DNA of 64,000 nt, taken from NCBI GenBank assembly GCA_017460805.1, contig JAFUAF010000030.1, positions 32,085 through 96,084 of the forward strand, read 5' to 3'. Position numbers and translations under genes: made by a program. The number at the start of each line of letters is the position of its first letter. Positions within the stretch are counted from its first letter, which is position 1. Source of the DNA: Bacillota bacterium (GTDB lineage Bacteria; Bacillota; Clostridia; Lachnospirales; CAG-274). The notes beneath the pieces were generated by a model. The model searched no databases, was not told the DNA's origin, and worked only from the letters and a program-made list of their open reading frames with translations. Below are positions 50,368 to 59,437 of the stretch, piece after piece.

Positions 50368-51068
50368 TAGACTTTCATTCGCATATACTGCCCAAGATAG
50401 ACGACGGCAGCAAAAGCTGTGATATGTCGCTTGAAATGCTGAAAACAAGCTATGACTACGGCATAAGGACAATGGTCGCCACCCCGCATTTCTACATAAG
50501 CCAAAACGAGGCAGAGCAATTTTGCAAACGCCGTGCGGGTTCGTATGAGGCATTGTCAAAACGCATAGCCGAAGCCGACACCCCGCTGCCCGACATAATT
50601 CTCGGTGCGGAGGTATATTATTTCAGGGGCATATCCAAATATCCAAAGCTGGACATGCTTAAAATCGGCGGCACAGACCACATTTTGCTTGAAATGCCGT
50701 TTGAACGCTGGAATGACAAAATGCTTAATGAGATAGCCGAAATAAAGGAAGAGTTTGGTATAACTCCCGTTATGGCACATCTTGACAGATATATTGATTT
50801 TCAAAAGGGTACAGACAACATTGAACGTCTTTTGGCGATGGATGTGTATGTACAGCTTAATGCAGATGCCTTTGAGCCGTTTTTCGGCAGAGGCAGATAT
50901 CTTAATATGGTAAAAGACGGCGTGGTCAGCGCTCTTGGTTCGGACTGTCACAACACAGACAGCCGCAGGCCAAATCTTGACCGCTGTTTCTCCTTAATAA
51001 CAAAAAAATGCGGGGAACAGGCCGTTGACAATATAATGGACCGAAGCAAAAAGCTTCTCGGTCTGTGA
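50364..51068 (+). CDS. PHP-type tyrosine phosphatase (CpsB/YwqE type)
   Basis: 234 aa metal-dependent phosphatase: MIDFHSHILPKIDDGSKS, VATPHFYISQNE, LGAEVYYF, ILLEMPFERW, VMAHLDRYIDFQ and LGSDCHNTDSRRPN carry the metal ligands of the PHP fold. Removes phosphate from the BY-kinase tyrosine cluster. ATGA overlap with the kinase gene. The sugar-synthesis genes normally linked to such a module are absent here. Confidence 0.95.
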   Translation: MIDFHSHILPKIDDGSKSCDMSLEMLKTSYDYGIRTMVATPHFYISQNEAEQFCKRRAGSYEALSKRIAEADTPLPDIILGAEVYYFRGISKYPKLDMLKIGGTDHILLEMPFERWNDKMLNEIAEIKEEFGITPVMAHLDRYIDFQKGTDNIERLLAMDVYVQLNADAFEPFFGRGRYLNMVKDGVVSALGSDCHNTDSRRPNLDRCFSLITKKCGEQAVDNIMDRSKKLLGL

Positions 51069-51090
51069 TTATTCCTGAAAGAAAGGAGTA

Positions 51091-51858
51091 ATGCATATTT
51101 CCGAACAAGTTAAAACGCGAAAAAAACATCCGGTACTGAGGGTACTTTTGATACTGCTGGTTATTGCGGTCATTGCGGCGGCGGGTCTTTGCTATTGGCA
51201 AAAGGAAAACCTGAAAGCTGTTATTGATTCGCGCACCTACACCACCGATGAACTGACCGACAAAATTGCCGAGTCAAAACATGAGGCGGAACAGGTCATT
51301 GCGGAATACGACACACCTATCATGCGGGATTTTACTCTTGAAGAAGAGGATAAAATACGCAAGGGCGAGTTGACCCCCGAAGAAGCCATGCAGCTTATTA
51401 TGACACCCGAAACGGGAACGGCTTCCGAAACAGAGGCAGCTTCCGAAACGGGAAAGTCTGAAAAGTCTGAAAGTACGGGCGGCAGCGTTCAGAGTTCGGC
51501 TCCCTCACAAGCCAAACCCGAAAACCCCGCAAACAGTATCGTCGCCAACTATCTGCAGCAGGTCTACGGACTGAAAGCATACTACCTTGGCGAACTTGGA
51601 CGCGTTGAAAGCGAAATGCGTTCAGTCTATGTAAATTCGGGCAAGGATAAATCCGCTATCCCCGGTATTATCCAAAGTTATCTTCCCGAAGTCGGTTCGC
51701 TTGAAAGTGAATGTGATTCCAAAATCTCCTCACTGCTTAACAGCATGCGTTCCGAGCTTTCGGCAATAGGTGCCGACACATCTGTAGCCGACAAGATATA
51801 CAATGCCTACTTAAACGAAAAATCACTTAAAAAGTCTTATTATTTAAGCATGTATTAA
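51091..51858 (+). CDS. Hypothetical membrane-anchored protein in polysaccharide-control operon
   Basis: 255 aa. Basic N-terminus, one membrane helix (VLRVLLILLVIAVIAAAGLCYW), then about 210 residues outside: a charged helical segment (YTTDELTDKIAESKHEAEQVIAEY), a low-complexity Ser/Thr/Glu linker near 107-145, and a helical C-terminal domain beginning IVANYLQQVYGLKAYYLGELGRVESEM. No known family recognised. 22 bp after the phosphatase gene with GAAAGGAGTA before ATG, so it is probably co-transcribed with the kinase/phosphatase module. Confidence 0.8.
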   Translation: MHISEQVKTRKKHPVLRVLLILLVIAVIAAAGLCYWQKENLKAVIDSRTYTTDELTDKIAESKHEAEQVIAEYDTPIMRDFTLEEEDKIRKGELTPEEAMQLIMTPETGTASETEAASETGKSEKSESTGGSVQSSAPSQAKPENPANSIVANYLQQVYGLKAYYLGELGRVESEMRSVYVNSGKDKSAIPGIIQSYLPEVGSLESECDSKISSLLNSMRSELSAIGADTSVADKIYNAYLNEKSLKKSYYLSMY

Positions 51859-51918
51859 GTGCTGTCGTTTCGGGTATGCAGGTAAAATGTTAATAAGCGG
51901 TAAAACGCTTGTTATATA

Positions 51919-51940
51919 TAAATAAGCAGCACGCTTATTT
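51919..51940 (+). other. Leader hairpin upstream of the abundant secreted protein gene
   Basis: AAATAAGC-N5-GCTTATTT in the leader between the upstream TATATA-rich promoter-like region and the gene start; could stabilise the mRNA. Confidence 0.4.
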
Positions 51941-51983
51941 AAAGGGTAATTTAAAAAATTTTATATAAAATGGAGGAACAAAC

Positions 51984-53141
51984 ATGAAAAAGAAAATCTT
52001 ATTATTTGCAGGCACCGTCCTTGCATCCATGGCTCTTGCTGTTTCCGCTTATGCAGCTCCTACAGCAGAAGGCAACACAGTAGATGACTCTACACAGATC
52101 CTTGCAGAAGCATTACAGCACACATTAAAGCCCGGTGATGCCGACTACGCTCTTTACGATATCGACGGTAACGAGCCCGGCCTTACAGTAGACGTTACAG
52201 CTAACGATGCTGCTCTTGCTTTCAAGCGTTCTATTGTTAAGACACAGTACTACCTTGAATTCAAAACAGCTAAGTTCTCAAAGAACTTCGTTCTTACACC
52301 TTACAGCGGTTCTATCGACTCCGCAGATGCTAAGGTCAAGGATATGGTAGAAGATACACTTGCTATCAAAAATCCCGACGGTTCAACTCCGAGCAAAGCT
52401 GAAACACTTGTTAAGGAAAAAGCTTTCGATAGTAAGATCAAAGATAAATTAGCAAACGCTATCAGCAAAATTCACTTCTACTCGGGCAGTGAAAAGATCG
52501 GCGAAGTTTACCTTACAAAGGATCTCGGCTGGTCTATCTTTGTAGACGCTATCAAGCCTATGATCACAGGTGAGGACGTTACACTTATCGGTCCTAAGTA
52601 CCTTGGCGCTCCCGATTACAAGGCAAGTGACGATGTTGCTAAGTATTCCGCACTTAACCTTCCTGTTGTTGCTGCTGACGGTTCTGTCTCATTCTCCGAG
52701 GTTCAGGATGCTTATACAACAGCTTACAACAATGATGTATTCATCAACCACCAGAGCGAAGATGCTATCAAGACAGCTATCGTTAAGACATACGAAGGCG
52801 CTATCGCAGTAGGCAGCGGCAGACCCGCAGACAAGTACAGCGGCAAGCTTACTCTTAACGAAGGTACAGCTAAGGAAGCTGTTTACACATACAGCAAGAG
52901 AGCTTTCACAAAGGCAGGCGCCGAGTCTACACTCGCAGCTATCCTTGAAGATGCATCCGGTCTTTACGATTACGATACAGTTACTGTCTCTCAGATCAAT
53001 GACAAGTTAGGTACAGGTTCCGATTTCACAACAGTTGAAGAAAACGGCGAGACTATCGAAGTTTACGGTACAGCTAAGGTTGAGATCACAGGTACCGAAA
53101 AGACAAAGACAGGTACAGTAAGACTTGTTAAGAGAAAATAA
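51984..53141 (+). CDS. Secreted protein of unknown function with strong codon bias
   Basis: 385 aa. Cleavable signal peptide MKKKILLFAGTVLASMALAVSAYA, probable cleavage after AYA. The mature chain is soluble, without cysteines, anchoring motif or SLH domain, and ends in TVRLVKRK. I recognise no family. Codon use is markedly different from neighbours: ACA for Thr, CTT for Leu, GCT/GCA for Ala, GGT/GGC for Gly and AAG for Lys dominate, the pattern of a highly expressed protein. Strong ribosome site AATGGAGGAACAAAC and its own terminator also suggest a major product. Possibly a surface layer or matrix component. Confidence 0.85.
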   Translation: MKKKILLFAGTVLASMALAVSAYAAPTAEGNTVDDSTQILAEALQHTLKPGDADYALYDIDGNEPGLTVDVTANDAALAFKRSIVKTQYYLEFKTAKFSKNFVLTPYSGSIDSADAKVKDMVEDTLAIKNPDGSTPSKAETLVKEKAFDSKIKDKLANAISKIHFYSGSEKIGEVYLTKDLGWSIFVDAIKPMITGEDVTLIGPKYLGAPDYKASDDVAKYSALNLPVVAADGSVSFSEVQDAYTTAYNNDVFINHQSEDAIKTAIVKTYEGAIAVGSGRPADKYSGKLTLNEGTAKEAVYTYSKRAFTKAGAESTLAAILEDASGLYDYDTVTVSQINDKLGTGSDFTTVEENGETIEVYGTAKVEITGTEKTKTGTVRLVKRK

Positions 53142-53176
53142 TTTAAGTATACGAAATTATCTTAAATAAACAATAT

Positions 53177-53210
53177 AAAAGACTGTTCGTCAAGGGCAGT
53201 CTTTTATACT
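53177..53210 (+). terminator. Terminator after the secreted protein gene
   Basis: AAAAGACTG-N11-CAGTCTTTT followed by ATACTATT. Confidence 0.8.
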
Positions 53211-53226
53211 ATTAAGGAGACAAAAT

Positions 53227-54735
53227 ATGAAAAAATTAACAAGATTGGCAGCGCTTGCAATGGCAGCCTGCTTTTTGATCAACACAACAGCTTTTGCCGC
53301 ACCTAAAAGCAGCAGCACAAAGTCTGCCAAGACAACAACAGCTGCGGCAGAAGAGACAACCGTTACGGATGAAGAGACAACGACAGAAGCCGTAACGGAA
53401 GACGCAACCGAAACAACAACAGAAGCTGTTATTGAAGAGACCACGGCAGAGCCTGTCGATGCGGTCTCGGAAGCAACACTTGTTTCACCTTTCGAAGATG
53501 TGGATGTAAACACCGAAACAGGCAAAAACATTATCAAGATGTACGATGTAGGTATTCTTGCAGGCTACAACGAGGACGGCAAGCTGGTATTCAAGCCCGA
53601 GGGCAATATCACACGCGCCGAGCTTTCACGTATCTTCAACGGCGTATTCAAGTACAGCCCAAGCGAAGAGCAGCTTGCAAACGTAGTTGATTTTGCTGAC
53701 AACACAGACAGCGAAGCATGGTACTACAATGATGTGCGTACTGCACAGGTAGCGGGCTATATCAACGGCTTTGAGGACAACACTTTCCGCGCTAAGGAAA
53801 ACTTTACACGTCAGCAGGCTTGTGTTATCATCGACCTTATAACAGGCGTAAACACATACGACGACAGCCTTGTTATCACAGACGAGGTATCCGAGTGGGC
53901 TGACAAATATGTAAACTGGGCAGTAACAGCAGGCCTTTTTGAACTTGAAGAGGGCAACACTTTCCGCGCAACACAGAATATCACACGCGCAGAAGTCTGC
54001 AACCTGCTTTCTGTATTTGTAGTTGAGGAAGAGCCCAAGGCAGAAAACGAAACTGTTGACGAAGAGGCATCCACAGAGGCTACAACAGAAGAAGTAACAA
54101 TAAAGACAGCCAACGGCACCGTTGTTAAGTACACCATCGGCGGCGGTGGCGGCGGAAGCACTTCAAGCAGCACCAAGACCAACACAAACACGAACACGAA
54201 CACAAATACTAACACAAATACAAACACAAATACAACAAAAGAAACTTCCACCGAAACAACAACAGCAGCTTCAAGCAATAGCAACAGCGGTACAAAAGTA
54301 ACCGAAAAAGCTACTCAAAAAGCTACCGAAAAAGCTACCGAAAAAGTTACTCAAAAGGTAACGGAAAAGCCTACCGAAACAACAACGGCAAATACACAAA
54401 AGCCGTCGGAAACACCGTCAGCCAACACCGTTTCAGAGCCGAGCGCAGACATTATCGCCGCACTTGAAAGTGTATACAACACACTTATCAACAACGTTGC
54501 GCCCAACTGCTCCACAGCAGCCGAAAAAGCTGTTTCCAAGCAGATAAGCAACGCTATCGGCAGATACCTCGGCAACCATTCCTACAATATTTCTGACGCT
54601 GCCGACGAAGCTGTTGCATCATACCGCGCACTTTCCGACAGCGAAAAGAAGGAACTGCGCAACCTTATTGTGACCTATGCAAATGTAAATGACCTGCTCA
54701 AGCTGCAGGAAACTTACTTCCCCGGACTTCTGTAA
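53227..54735 (+). CDS. SLH-domain surface protein
   Basis: 502 aa. Signal peptide (LAALAMAACFLINTTAFA), a Thr/Glu-rich spacer, then three SLH repeats in about residues 80-275 (FEDVDVNTETGKNIIKMYDVGILAGYNEDGKLVFKPEGNITRAELSRI; DVRTAQVAGYINGFEDNTFRAKENFTRQQA; VNWAVTAGLFELEEGNTFRATQNITRAEV), which bind secondary wall polysaccharide. A glycine hinge and NTNTNT tract, then TEKATQKATEKVTQK-type repeats, lead to a C-terminal helical domain of 75-80 residues. The linker would span the wall, so the C-terminal domain is probably displayed. Follows the abundant secreted protein after a terminator. Confidence 0.93.
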   Translation: MKKLTRLAALAMAACFLINTTAFAAPKSSSTKSAKTTTAAAEETTVTDEETTTEAVTEDATETTTEAVIEETTAEPVDAVSEATLVSPFEDVDVNTETGKNIIKMYDVGILAGYNEDGKLVFKPEGNITRAELSRIFNGVFKYSPSEEQLANVVDFADNTDSEAWYYNDVRTAQVAGYINGFEDNTFRAKENFTRQQACVIIDLITGVNTYDDSLVITDEVSEWADKYVNWAVTAGLFELEEGNTFRATQNITRAEVCNLLSVFVVEEEPKAENETVDEEASTEATTEEVTIKTANGTVVKYTIGGGGGGSTSSSTKTNTNTNTNTNTNTNTNTNTTKETSTETTTAASSNSNSGTKVTEKATQKATEKATEKVTQKVTEKPTETTTANTQKPSETPSANTVSEPSADIIAALESVYNTLINNVAPNCSTAAEKAVSKQISNAIGRYLGNHSYNISDAADEAVASYRALSDSEKKELRNLIVTYANVNDLLKLQETYFPGLL

Positions 54736-54738
54736 CAG

Positions 54739-55164
54739 ATGAGGGCAAAGTACGTTTTTCCCATACTTACAGTGCTTATGATAGCATTTATATGGGGTCA
54801 TTCACTTATGCCGGGCAATCTGTCGGCCAATGAAAGCGGCATCCTGACAGAACTTGTCACAAAAATGCTGCATATTTCATCACCGAATACGGATCATTAT
54901 ATCAGAAAATGCGCCCACTTCTTTGAATATATGATACTGGGCATCCTTTTCTCGATAGACTCCGTTCTGTTTGCAAAAAAGCCCGTCTGCGCAATGTCGC
55001 TGCTGCCGGGCTCCATAGCGCCGCAGGTGGACGAAACGATCCAGCTGTTTACGCCCGACCGCGGCGGCTCACTGTTTGATGTGTGGCTGGACTTCAGCGG
55101 TTATATGACGGGTGTTGCGTGCTTCAACGCAATTTACGCCGTGATACACAGAAAAAAGGCATAA
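54739..55164 (+). CDS. VanZ-family membrane protein
   Basis: 141 aa, four hydrophobic segments. VanZ signature: FIWGHSLMPG at the start, IRKCAHFFEYMILGILF and IAPQVDETIQLFTPDRGGSLFDVWLDFSGYMTGV. VanZ proteins modify sensitivity to glycopeptide antibiotics in enterococci, but most family members have unknown envelope roles. Four bases after the SLH gene, so co-transcribed. Confidence 0.93.
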   Translation: MRAKYVFPILTVLMIAFIWGHSLMPGNLSANESGILTELVTKMLHISSPNTDHYIRKCAHFFEYMILGILFSIDSVLFAKKPVCAMSLLPGSIAPQVDETIQLFTPDRGGSLFDVWLDFSGYMTGVACFNAIYAVIHRKKA

Positions 55165-55179
55165 AATCCAACTAACGAG

Positions 55180-55211
55180 AATAAGAGTCCTATATGGGCT
55201 CTTATTTTTTT
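55180..55211 (+). terminator. Terminator after vanZ
   Basis: AATAAGAGTCC-N5-GGGCTCTTATT followed by TTTTT. Confidence 0.88.
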
Positions 55212-55228
55212 ACTTTGGTTTTAAAATT

Positions 55229-55640
55229 AAATTGGAATTTGTCGGGGAGTTGATGGCAGTCGTAAACCCTTACGCGGGGTAATGACCGAACCCCTCAGTC
55301 AGCCGTTGTCGTTTTGCATCAAAAGCCAATAAAATGGCGGCTGACAGCTCCCCTGAGCAAGGGGAGCCAAGAAACTCTCGTCGCAGCTATAAGGCTCTCG
55401 CCGGCAGTCCTTGCCTGCCCTTTTAGGGTAGGGGGACCGCTTGCGGTGGAAGGGTTTGCGGACTTCGTGTAGAAGTCCGCTGCCTCCGCCAATTACCATA
55501 AAAGTTACTTATAAACAGTGGCGCGCAAGCGCGTTGCGGGAAGTCGCACGGGAATCGTATCGCGCTTCGCGCTCAACTCCCAGTCCCGTGCTCCAGCGAC
55601 GATTTGCTTTTAGCAAATCGTCGCTAAATTCCAATTTACC
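55229..55640. repeat. Modular repeat between vanZ and the GH18 gene
   Basis: Begins AAATTGGAATTTGTCGGGGAG and ends CTAAATTCCAATTTA, i.e. inverted ends. Inside, in order: CCCTCAGTCAGCCG...CGGCTGACAGCTCCCC, a GCCCTTTTAGGGTAGGGGGACCG block with GCGGACTTCGTGTAGAAGTCCGC, the GCGCAAGCGCGTTGCGGG module, the CACGGGAATCG...CCAGTCCCGTGCTCC module, and the AGCGACGATTTGC hairpin (55595-55625). Fills the whole gap. Confidence 0.78.
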
Positions 55641-55672
55641 GGCCCCAAAATTTTTAAAAAGGAGATGAGCTT

Positions 55673-56929
55673 ATGCTTATACACACTGCCGTTTACGGCG
55701 AAACATGGGAAGATATTTCGCGGCAGTATTCGCTTCCGACCGCTTATTTGCAGCGCCTTAACAATACATTCAGCCCGCCCGTAACGGGTCAGGAGATAAT
55801 TATTGCCTACCCCGCCCTCTCATATACGGCGGTTTACGGCGATACCCTCACTTCCGTTGCGCAGCGGTTTGATACCGATATCTCCGCCCTTTTAAAAAAC
55901 AACCCGTACCTGTACCGCGGTCTTAACGCAGGCGATGAAATAATAATACGCTATGAGGGCGAAAAAAAGCGTGAAGTACTGCTTAACGGCTACTGCTACA
56001 CATTTATAGGCCGCGGACTTTTAAATCTTGTACTGCCCTATCTCAGCTATATTACGGTATTTACCTACGGTTTTGACAGAAATGCCGATCTTCTGCCGCC
56101 CTCCCCCTCCGACGAGGACTTTATCCGTACCGCCCTTGAATACGGCACCGCACCGCTTATGCACCTTTCCACCCTTACGGCCGAGGGACGGTTTTCAAGC
56201 GAGCTTGCGGCTTATCTTCTGGAAAATGAGTATCTATGGGACAGACTTATCGGCAATATAGTGCAGAATATCGTTCAAAAGGGCTACAAGGGTGTTGATG
56301 TGGATTTTGAGTACCTGCCCGCCGAATACCGCGAAGCCTATGCGGATCTTATCGGACGGCTGCGGACAGAACTTAACGGGCTTGGCCTGATACTTATAAC
56401 TGCCCTTGCGCCCAAAACATCACCCACTCAGCAGGGGCTTTTATACGAAGGCCACGACTATGCTCTTTTAGGCCAAAACAGCGACTTTGTTATGCCCATG
56501 ACCTATGAATGGGGCTATGCCTACAGTGAACCCATGGCTGTTGCGCCGATAGACAGCGTGCGCAGGGTAATAGAATATGCCGTGACCGAAGTTCCGTCGG
56601 ATAAAATTCTGCTTGGACTGCCGTTTTACGGCTATGACTGGACTCTGCCGTATCAAAAAGGCACGGCTGCGCGCTCACTCTCCCCCGATTATGCGCTCAT
56701 GCTTGCAAGGCAAAACGGCGGCACAATAGAATTTGACACCGCCTCTGCCTCGCCTTTTATGCGGTATCCAAACCACATTGTATGGTTTGAAAGCCCGAAA
56801 AGTGTAGAGGCAAAAATGGCTCTTGCGGACAGTTTCGGCCTTGCGGGTGCGGGGATATGGAGCACCGACCGCCCGTTTTTCCAAGGATATATGACGATAA
56901 ATCTTTTGTATGATATAAAAAAGCCATAA
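55673..56929 (+). CDS. LysM-GH18 peptidoglycan hydrolase (SleL/YaaH-like)
   Basis: 418 aa. Two LysM repeats in residues 1-105 (HTAVYGETWEDISRQYSLPTAYLQRLN; YTAVYGDTLTSVAQRFDTDISALLKNN), then a GH18 barrel with the catalytic DxxDxDxE seen as GVDVDFEYL near 208, MPMTYEWGYAYSEPM and ILLGLPFYGYDWTLPY. Spore-cortex glucosaminidases SleL/YaaH have this exact layout without signal peptide, so a spore or germination role fits, together with YunB. Ribosome site AAAAAGGAGATGAGCTT. Confidence 0.93.
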   Translation: MLIHTAVYGETWEDISRQYSLPTAYLQRLNNTFSPPVTGQEIIIAYPALSYTAVYGDTLTSVAQRFDTDISALLKNNPYLYRGLNAGDEIIIRYEGEKKREVLLNGYCYTFIGRGLLNLVLPYLSYITVFTYGFDRNADLLPPSPSDEDFIRTALEYGTAPLMHLSTLTAEGRFSSELAAYLLENEYLWDRLIGNIVQNIVQKGYKGVDVDFEYLPAEYREAYADLIGRLRTELNGLGLILITALAPKTSPTQQGLLYEGHDYALLGQNSDFVMPMTYEWGYAYSEPMAVAPIDSVRRVIEYAVTEVPSDKILLGLPFYGYDWTLPYQKGTAARSLSPDYALMLARQNGGTIEFDTASASPFMRYPNHIVWFESPKSVEAKMALADSFGLAGAGIWSTDRPFFQGYMTINLLYDIKKP

Positions 56930-56978
56930 AAAGCGGCTGTTCCGCCTTTTTGACGGAGCAGCCGCTTTGCTTTTTTTA
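56928..56978. terminator. Bidirectional terminator between GH18 and GGDEF-EAL genes
   Basis: AAAGCGGCTGTTCCG... CGGAGCAGCCGCTTT followed by GCTTTTTTT; serves the convergent genes. Confidence 0.88.
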
Positions 56979-56987
56979 TAAGCTTTT

Positions 56988-59249
56988 TTATAGGCTTTCT
57001 TTAAATAATTCCGAAAAATCGTCTATCGGCATCGGTTTTCCGAACAGGAAGCCCTGCACCAGATCACAGCCCGCTTTATAGATAAAATCAAACTGTTCCT
57101 TGGTCTCGATACCCTCGGAAACGGTCTCTATATTAAGCCTTGATGCCATGCCGACTACCGTAGTGATTATCTCCTTGCCCTTCGGCGAGGTGCTCAGCGC
57201 AATAAAGAACCCGCGGTCAAGCTTTATAACATCGGCATCTATGTCTTTAAGCACATTAAGGGAACTCTGTCCCGCACCGAAGTCGTCTATGCTGACACGA
57301 AAGCCCATTTTATGCAGCTTCTGCGTTGCCTGCGCAAGCATTTCCGTATTGCTCATAGCGACGGTCTCGGTTATTTCAAGCTCGATATATTTCGGCTCGA
57401 CATTGTATTTCTTCACAAGCGATCTCAGCCTTGAATAATAATCCTGTTTATAGAAGTGCATACGCGACTGGTTGACGGATATGACTATCGGCTTTATACC
57501 GAGATCCATCCATCCTCGCTGCATTTTGCATACCTCTTCAAGCACATAAAAGTCTATTTCGGTTATCTGGCCGTTGCGTTCGAAGATGTCCACAAACTTG
57601 TTCGGCGTAAGGAAGCCCTTTGTGGGGTGCTGCCAGCGGATAAGCGCCTCGCCGCCCGCTATCTTCTGTGTTTTTACGCTGTGCTTGGGCTGAACGTACA
57701 CCTTGAAATCATGGTTTTCAAGGCCGCGTTTAAGGTCGTTTTCAAGTTCGGCTTCAAACACAAGGTTTTTGCGCATTGAGTCGTCATAGTAGATAAAGCT
57801 GTTGCTGTGGGTCTTATCCGACTGTGCAAGCGCAATTTTTGCACGGTCGACATAAAAATCAATGTTTTTGCCGCGGTACAGGTCGTTTATCTGAAAAATA
57901 CCGCAATGACAAATTATTTCGTAGGCGGTTGCATTTTCCTGCGTATCCTGCGAAAACTTAAACTCCGAAAAAAGGGACATCAGCCTGTTTATGCGTTTTT
58001 CAAGCTCTGACTGCGAGCCGTATGTAAGCAACGCATAGAAATTGTCGCCGTTTAGTCTTGCGCAGCCCTCGTTTTCGCCCATATCTTTTGCAAGCACATC
58101 CGCCGTGTATTTAAGCAGCCTGTCGCCCTCGGTATAGCCGAAAAGGTCGTTGAATGCCTTAAAGTTGTCAAAGTCAAAGTATGCCAGCGCATACTTGAAA
58201 TCACGCATCAACAAAACTTCATCAACAAAGCCCGCAAAGCCCGTTTTGTTGAATATGCCCGTTACCTCGTCTATGCAGGCGCGGGAATACAGCTCGTCCT
58301 GATTTTCCGACTGCATGGAGTCCATATGCCGCAGGAAAAGCACGGATGTAAGCAGCATTGAAAGCAAAACGATCACACTGAATATGACCACACGCTCCGA
58401 CCTGCCGTTTATGGAGCTGTTGGGAACCGTCAAAAGCAGGTACCAGTCCGAATACTCCACGGGAGCATAGGTCATCCAGTAATTTATTCTGCCGCTGCGA
58501 ACCACCACACTGTCACTGCGCGAAACCAGAGCGCGCTTTACAAAAGCATCCGTTATATCATTAAAAAACGCTTCTTTGGGTTCATCCTCGCTTAAAAATA
58601 TCGGGTTGCCGTAGTGATCGACAACAAACTGCCGGCCGTCATTGTTAAAATAACTTGAACTTACGTCGCCCGTGAACTGGTCAAGCGAAAATACGCCGCA
58701 GTGAACGCCCGCTACCGCGCCGTCATGCTTTATGGGCAGAGCGTATATAAAAACCATATTGCCCGTTACGGAATCGCGTATGGTCCTTGTCTTTTTCTTT
58801 CCCGTTTTTACAACATCCGTTATATAGTCCGTGTCGGGCGGCAAAGCGATTTTTTTGATCTCGCCCTTGGCATTTATCGCTGTGCCCGTGCAGTCGGGCT
58901 CTATGTACGAAAGCCTGATAACACCGTCGTCACTGAAATAACCCAGCTCCGTCTCAAGCAGCGGTTCAAGCCGCTCATCATCACTGTTGTCTATCATTTC
59001 CATAGAAGTCACAGCCGTACTCATATGCGAAAGATCGGTCAGCACCTTACCGCGTATATACTGCGCCGATTGTATGGATAATTCATGCAGATACTGCTTT
59101 GTCACGGTATTTTGCGTATAATAAGTGTAACATACAAAAGCTATGCCGAACACCAGTATAAACAATACCGCTAAAGTACCTAAATGCTGATATGCGTCGT
59201 TCTTTTTCTTAAACGGCCGCGTTAAAAAATCATAATTCTTTTTCGGCAT
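56988..59249 (-). CDS. Cache-GGDEF-EAL c-di-GMP phosphodiesterase
   Basis: 753 aa. TM1 (LAVLFILVFGIAFVCYTYYT), an extracellular dCache-like sensor of about 230 residues, TM2 (VVIFSVIVLLSMLLTSVLFL), then GGDEF and EAL. The GGDEF site reads NGDNF in CARLNGDNFYALL, so diguanylate cyclase activity is unlikely. The EAL domain keeps EALIRW, the Asn in VISVNQSR, the Glu in IELEITETVA, DDFGAGQSSLN, the Lys in VIKLDRGFF, and Gln in LVQGFLFGKP, so it should hydrolyse c-di-GMP. Start ATG 59249 preferred over GTG 59258; both have GGAGGG nearby. Confidence 0.94.
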   Translation of the reverse strand: MPKKNYDFLTRPFKKKNDAYQHLGTLAVLFILVFGIAFVCYTYYTQNTVTKQYLHELSIQSAQYIRGKVLTDLSHMSTAVTSMEMIDNSDDERLEPLLETELGYFSDDGVIRLSYIEPDCTGTAINAKGEIKKIALPPDTDYITDVVKTGKKKTRTIRDSVTGNMVFIYALPIKHDGAVAGVHCGVFSLDQFTGDVSSSYFNNDGRQFVVDHYGNPIFLSEDEPKEAFFNDITDAFVKRALVSRSDSVVVRSGRINYWMTYAPVEYSDWYLLLTVPNSSINGRSERVVIFSVIVLLSMLLTSVLFLRHMDSMQSENQDELYSRACIDEVTGIFNKTGFAGFVDEVLLMRDFKYALAYFDFDNFKAFNDLFGYTEGDRLLKYTADVLAKDMGENEGCARLNGDNFYALLTYGSQSELEKRINRLMSLFSEFKFSQDTQENATAYEIICHCGIFQINDLYRGKNIDFYVDRAKIALAQSDKTHSNSFIYYDDSMRKNLVFEAELENDLKRGLENHDFKVYVQPKHSVKTQKIAGGEALIRWQHPTKGFLTPNKFVDIFERNGQITEIDFYVLEEVCKMQRGWMDLGIKPIVISVNQSRMHFYKQDYYSRLRSLVKKYNVEPKYIELEITETVAMSNTEMLAQATQKLHKMGFRVSIDDFGAGQSSLNVLKDIDADVIKLDRGFFIALSTSPKGKEIITTVVGMASRLNIETVSEGIETKEQFDFIYKAGCDLVQGFLFGKPMPIDDFSELFKESL

Positions 59250-59284
59250 ACCTTTCACCCCCTCCGCAAAATTTCTCTATTACC

Positions 59285-59313
59285 ATTTTATCATAATGCG
59301 AGCGTGATTTCAA
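59285..59313 (-). promoter_or_regulatory. Promoter of the GGDEF-EAL gene
   Basis: TTGAAA (59308-59313), 17 bp, TAAAAT (59285-59290). Confidence 0.72.
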
Positions 59314-59397
59314 GATAAATATAGTTTGAGTGTTTACGCATTTATTTTTTGGGGTCACAAAGAGAAATTGAGGGTTTGCATAAGGTGTTATCGGCAA

Positions 59398-59428
59398 AAA
59401 GGAAGCGGACTTCGTGTTGAAGTCCGCC
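59398..59428 (-). terminator. Terminator after the clostripain-family gene
   Basis: GCGGACTTCAACACGAAGTCCGC hairpin followed on the minus strand by TTCCTTTTTG. The same hairpin is a module of the repeats at 55.46 and 62.09 kb. Confidence 0.75.
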
Positions 59429-59437
59429 GATCAATTT

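Noticed and set aside
54170..54380. AC-rich tandem repeats (NTNTNT, TEKATQK) considered as CRISPR or microsatellite outside a gene
   Set aside because: They are in frame within the SLH protein and encode a linker.
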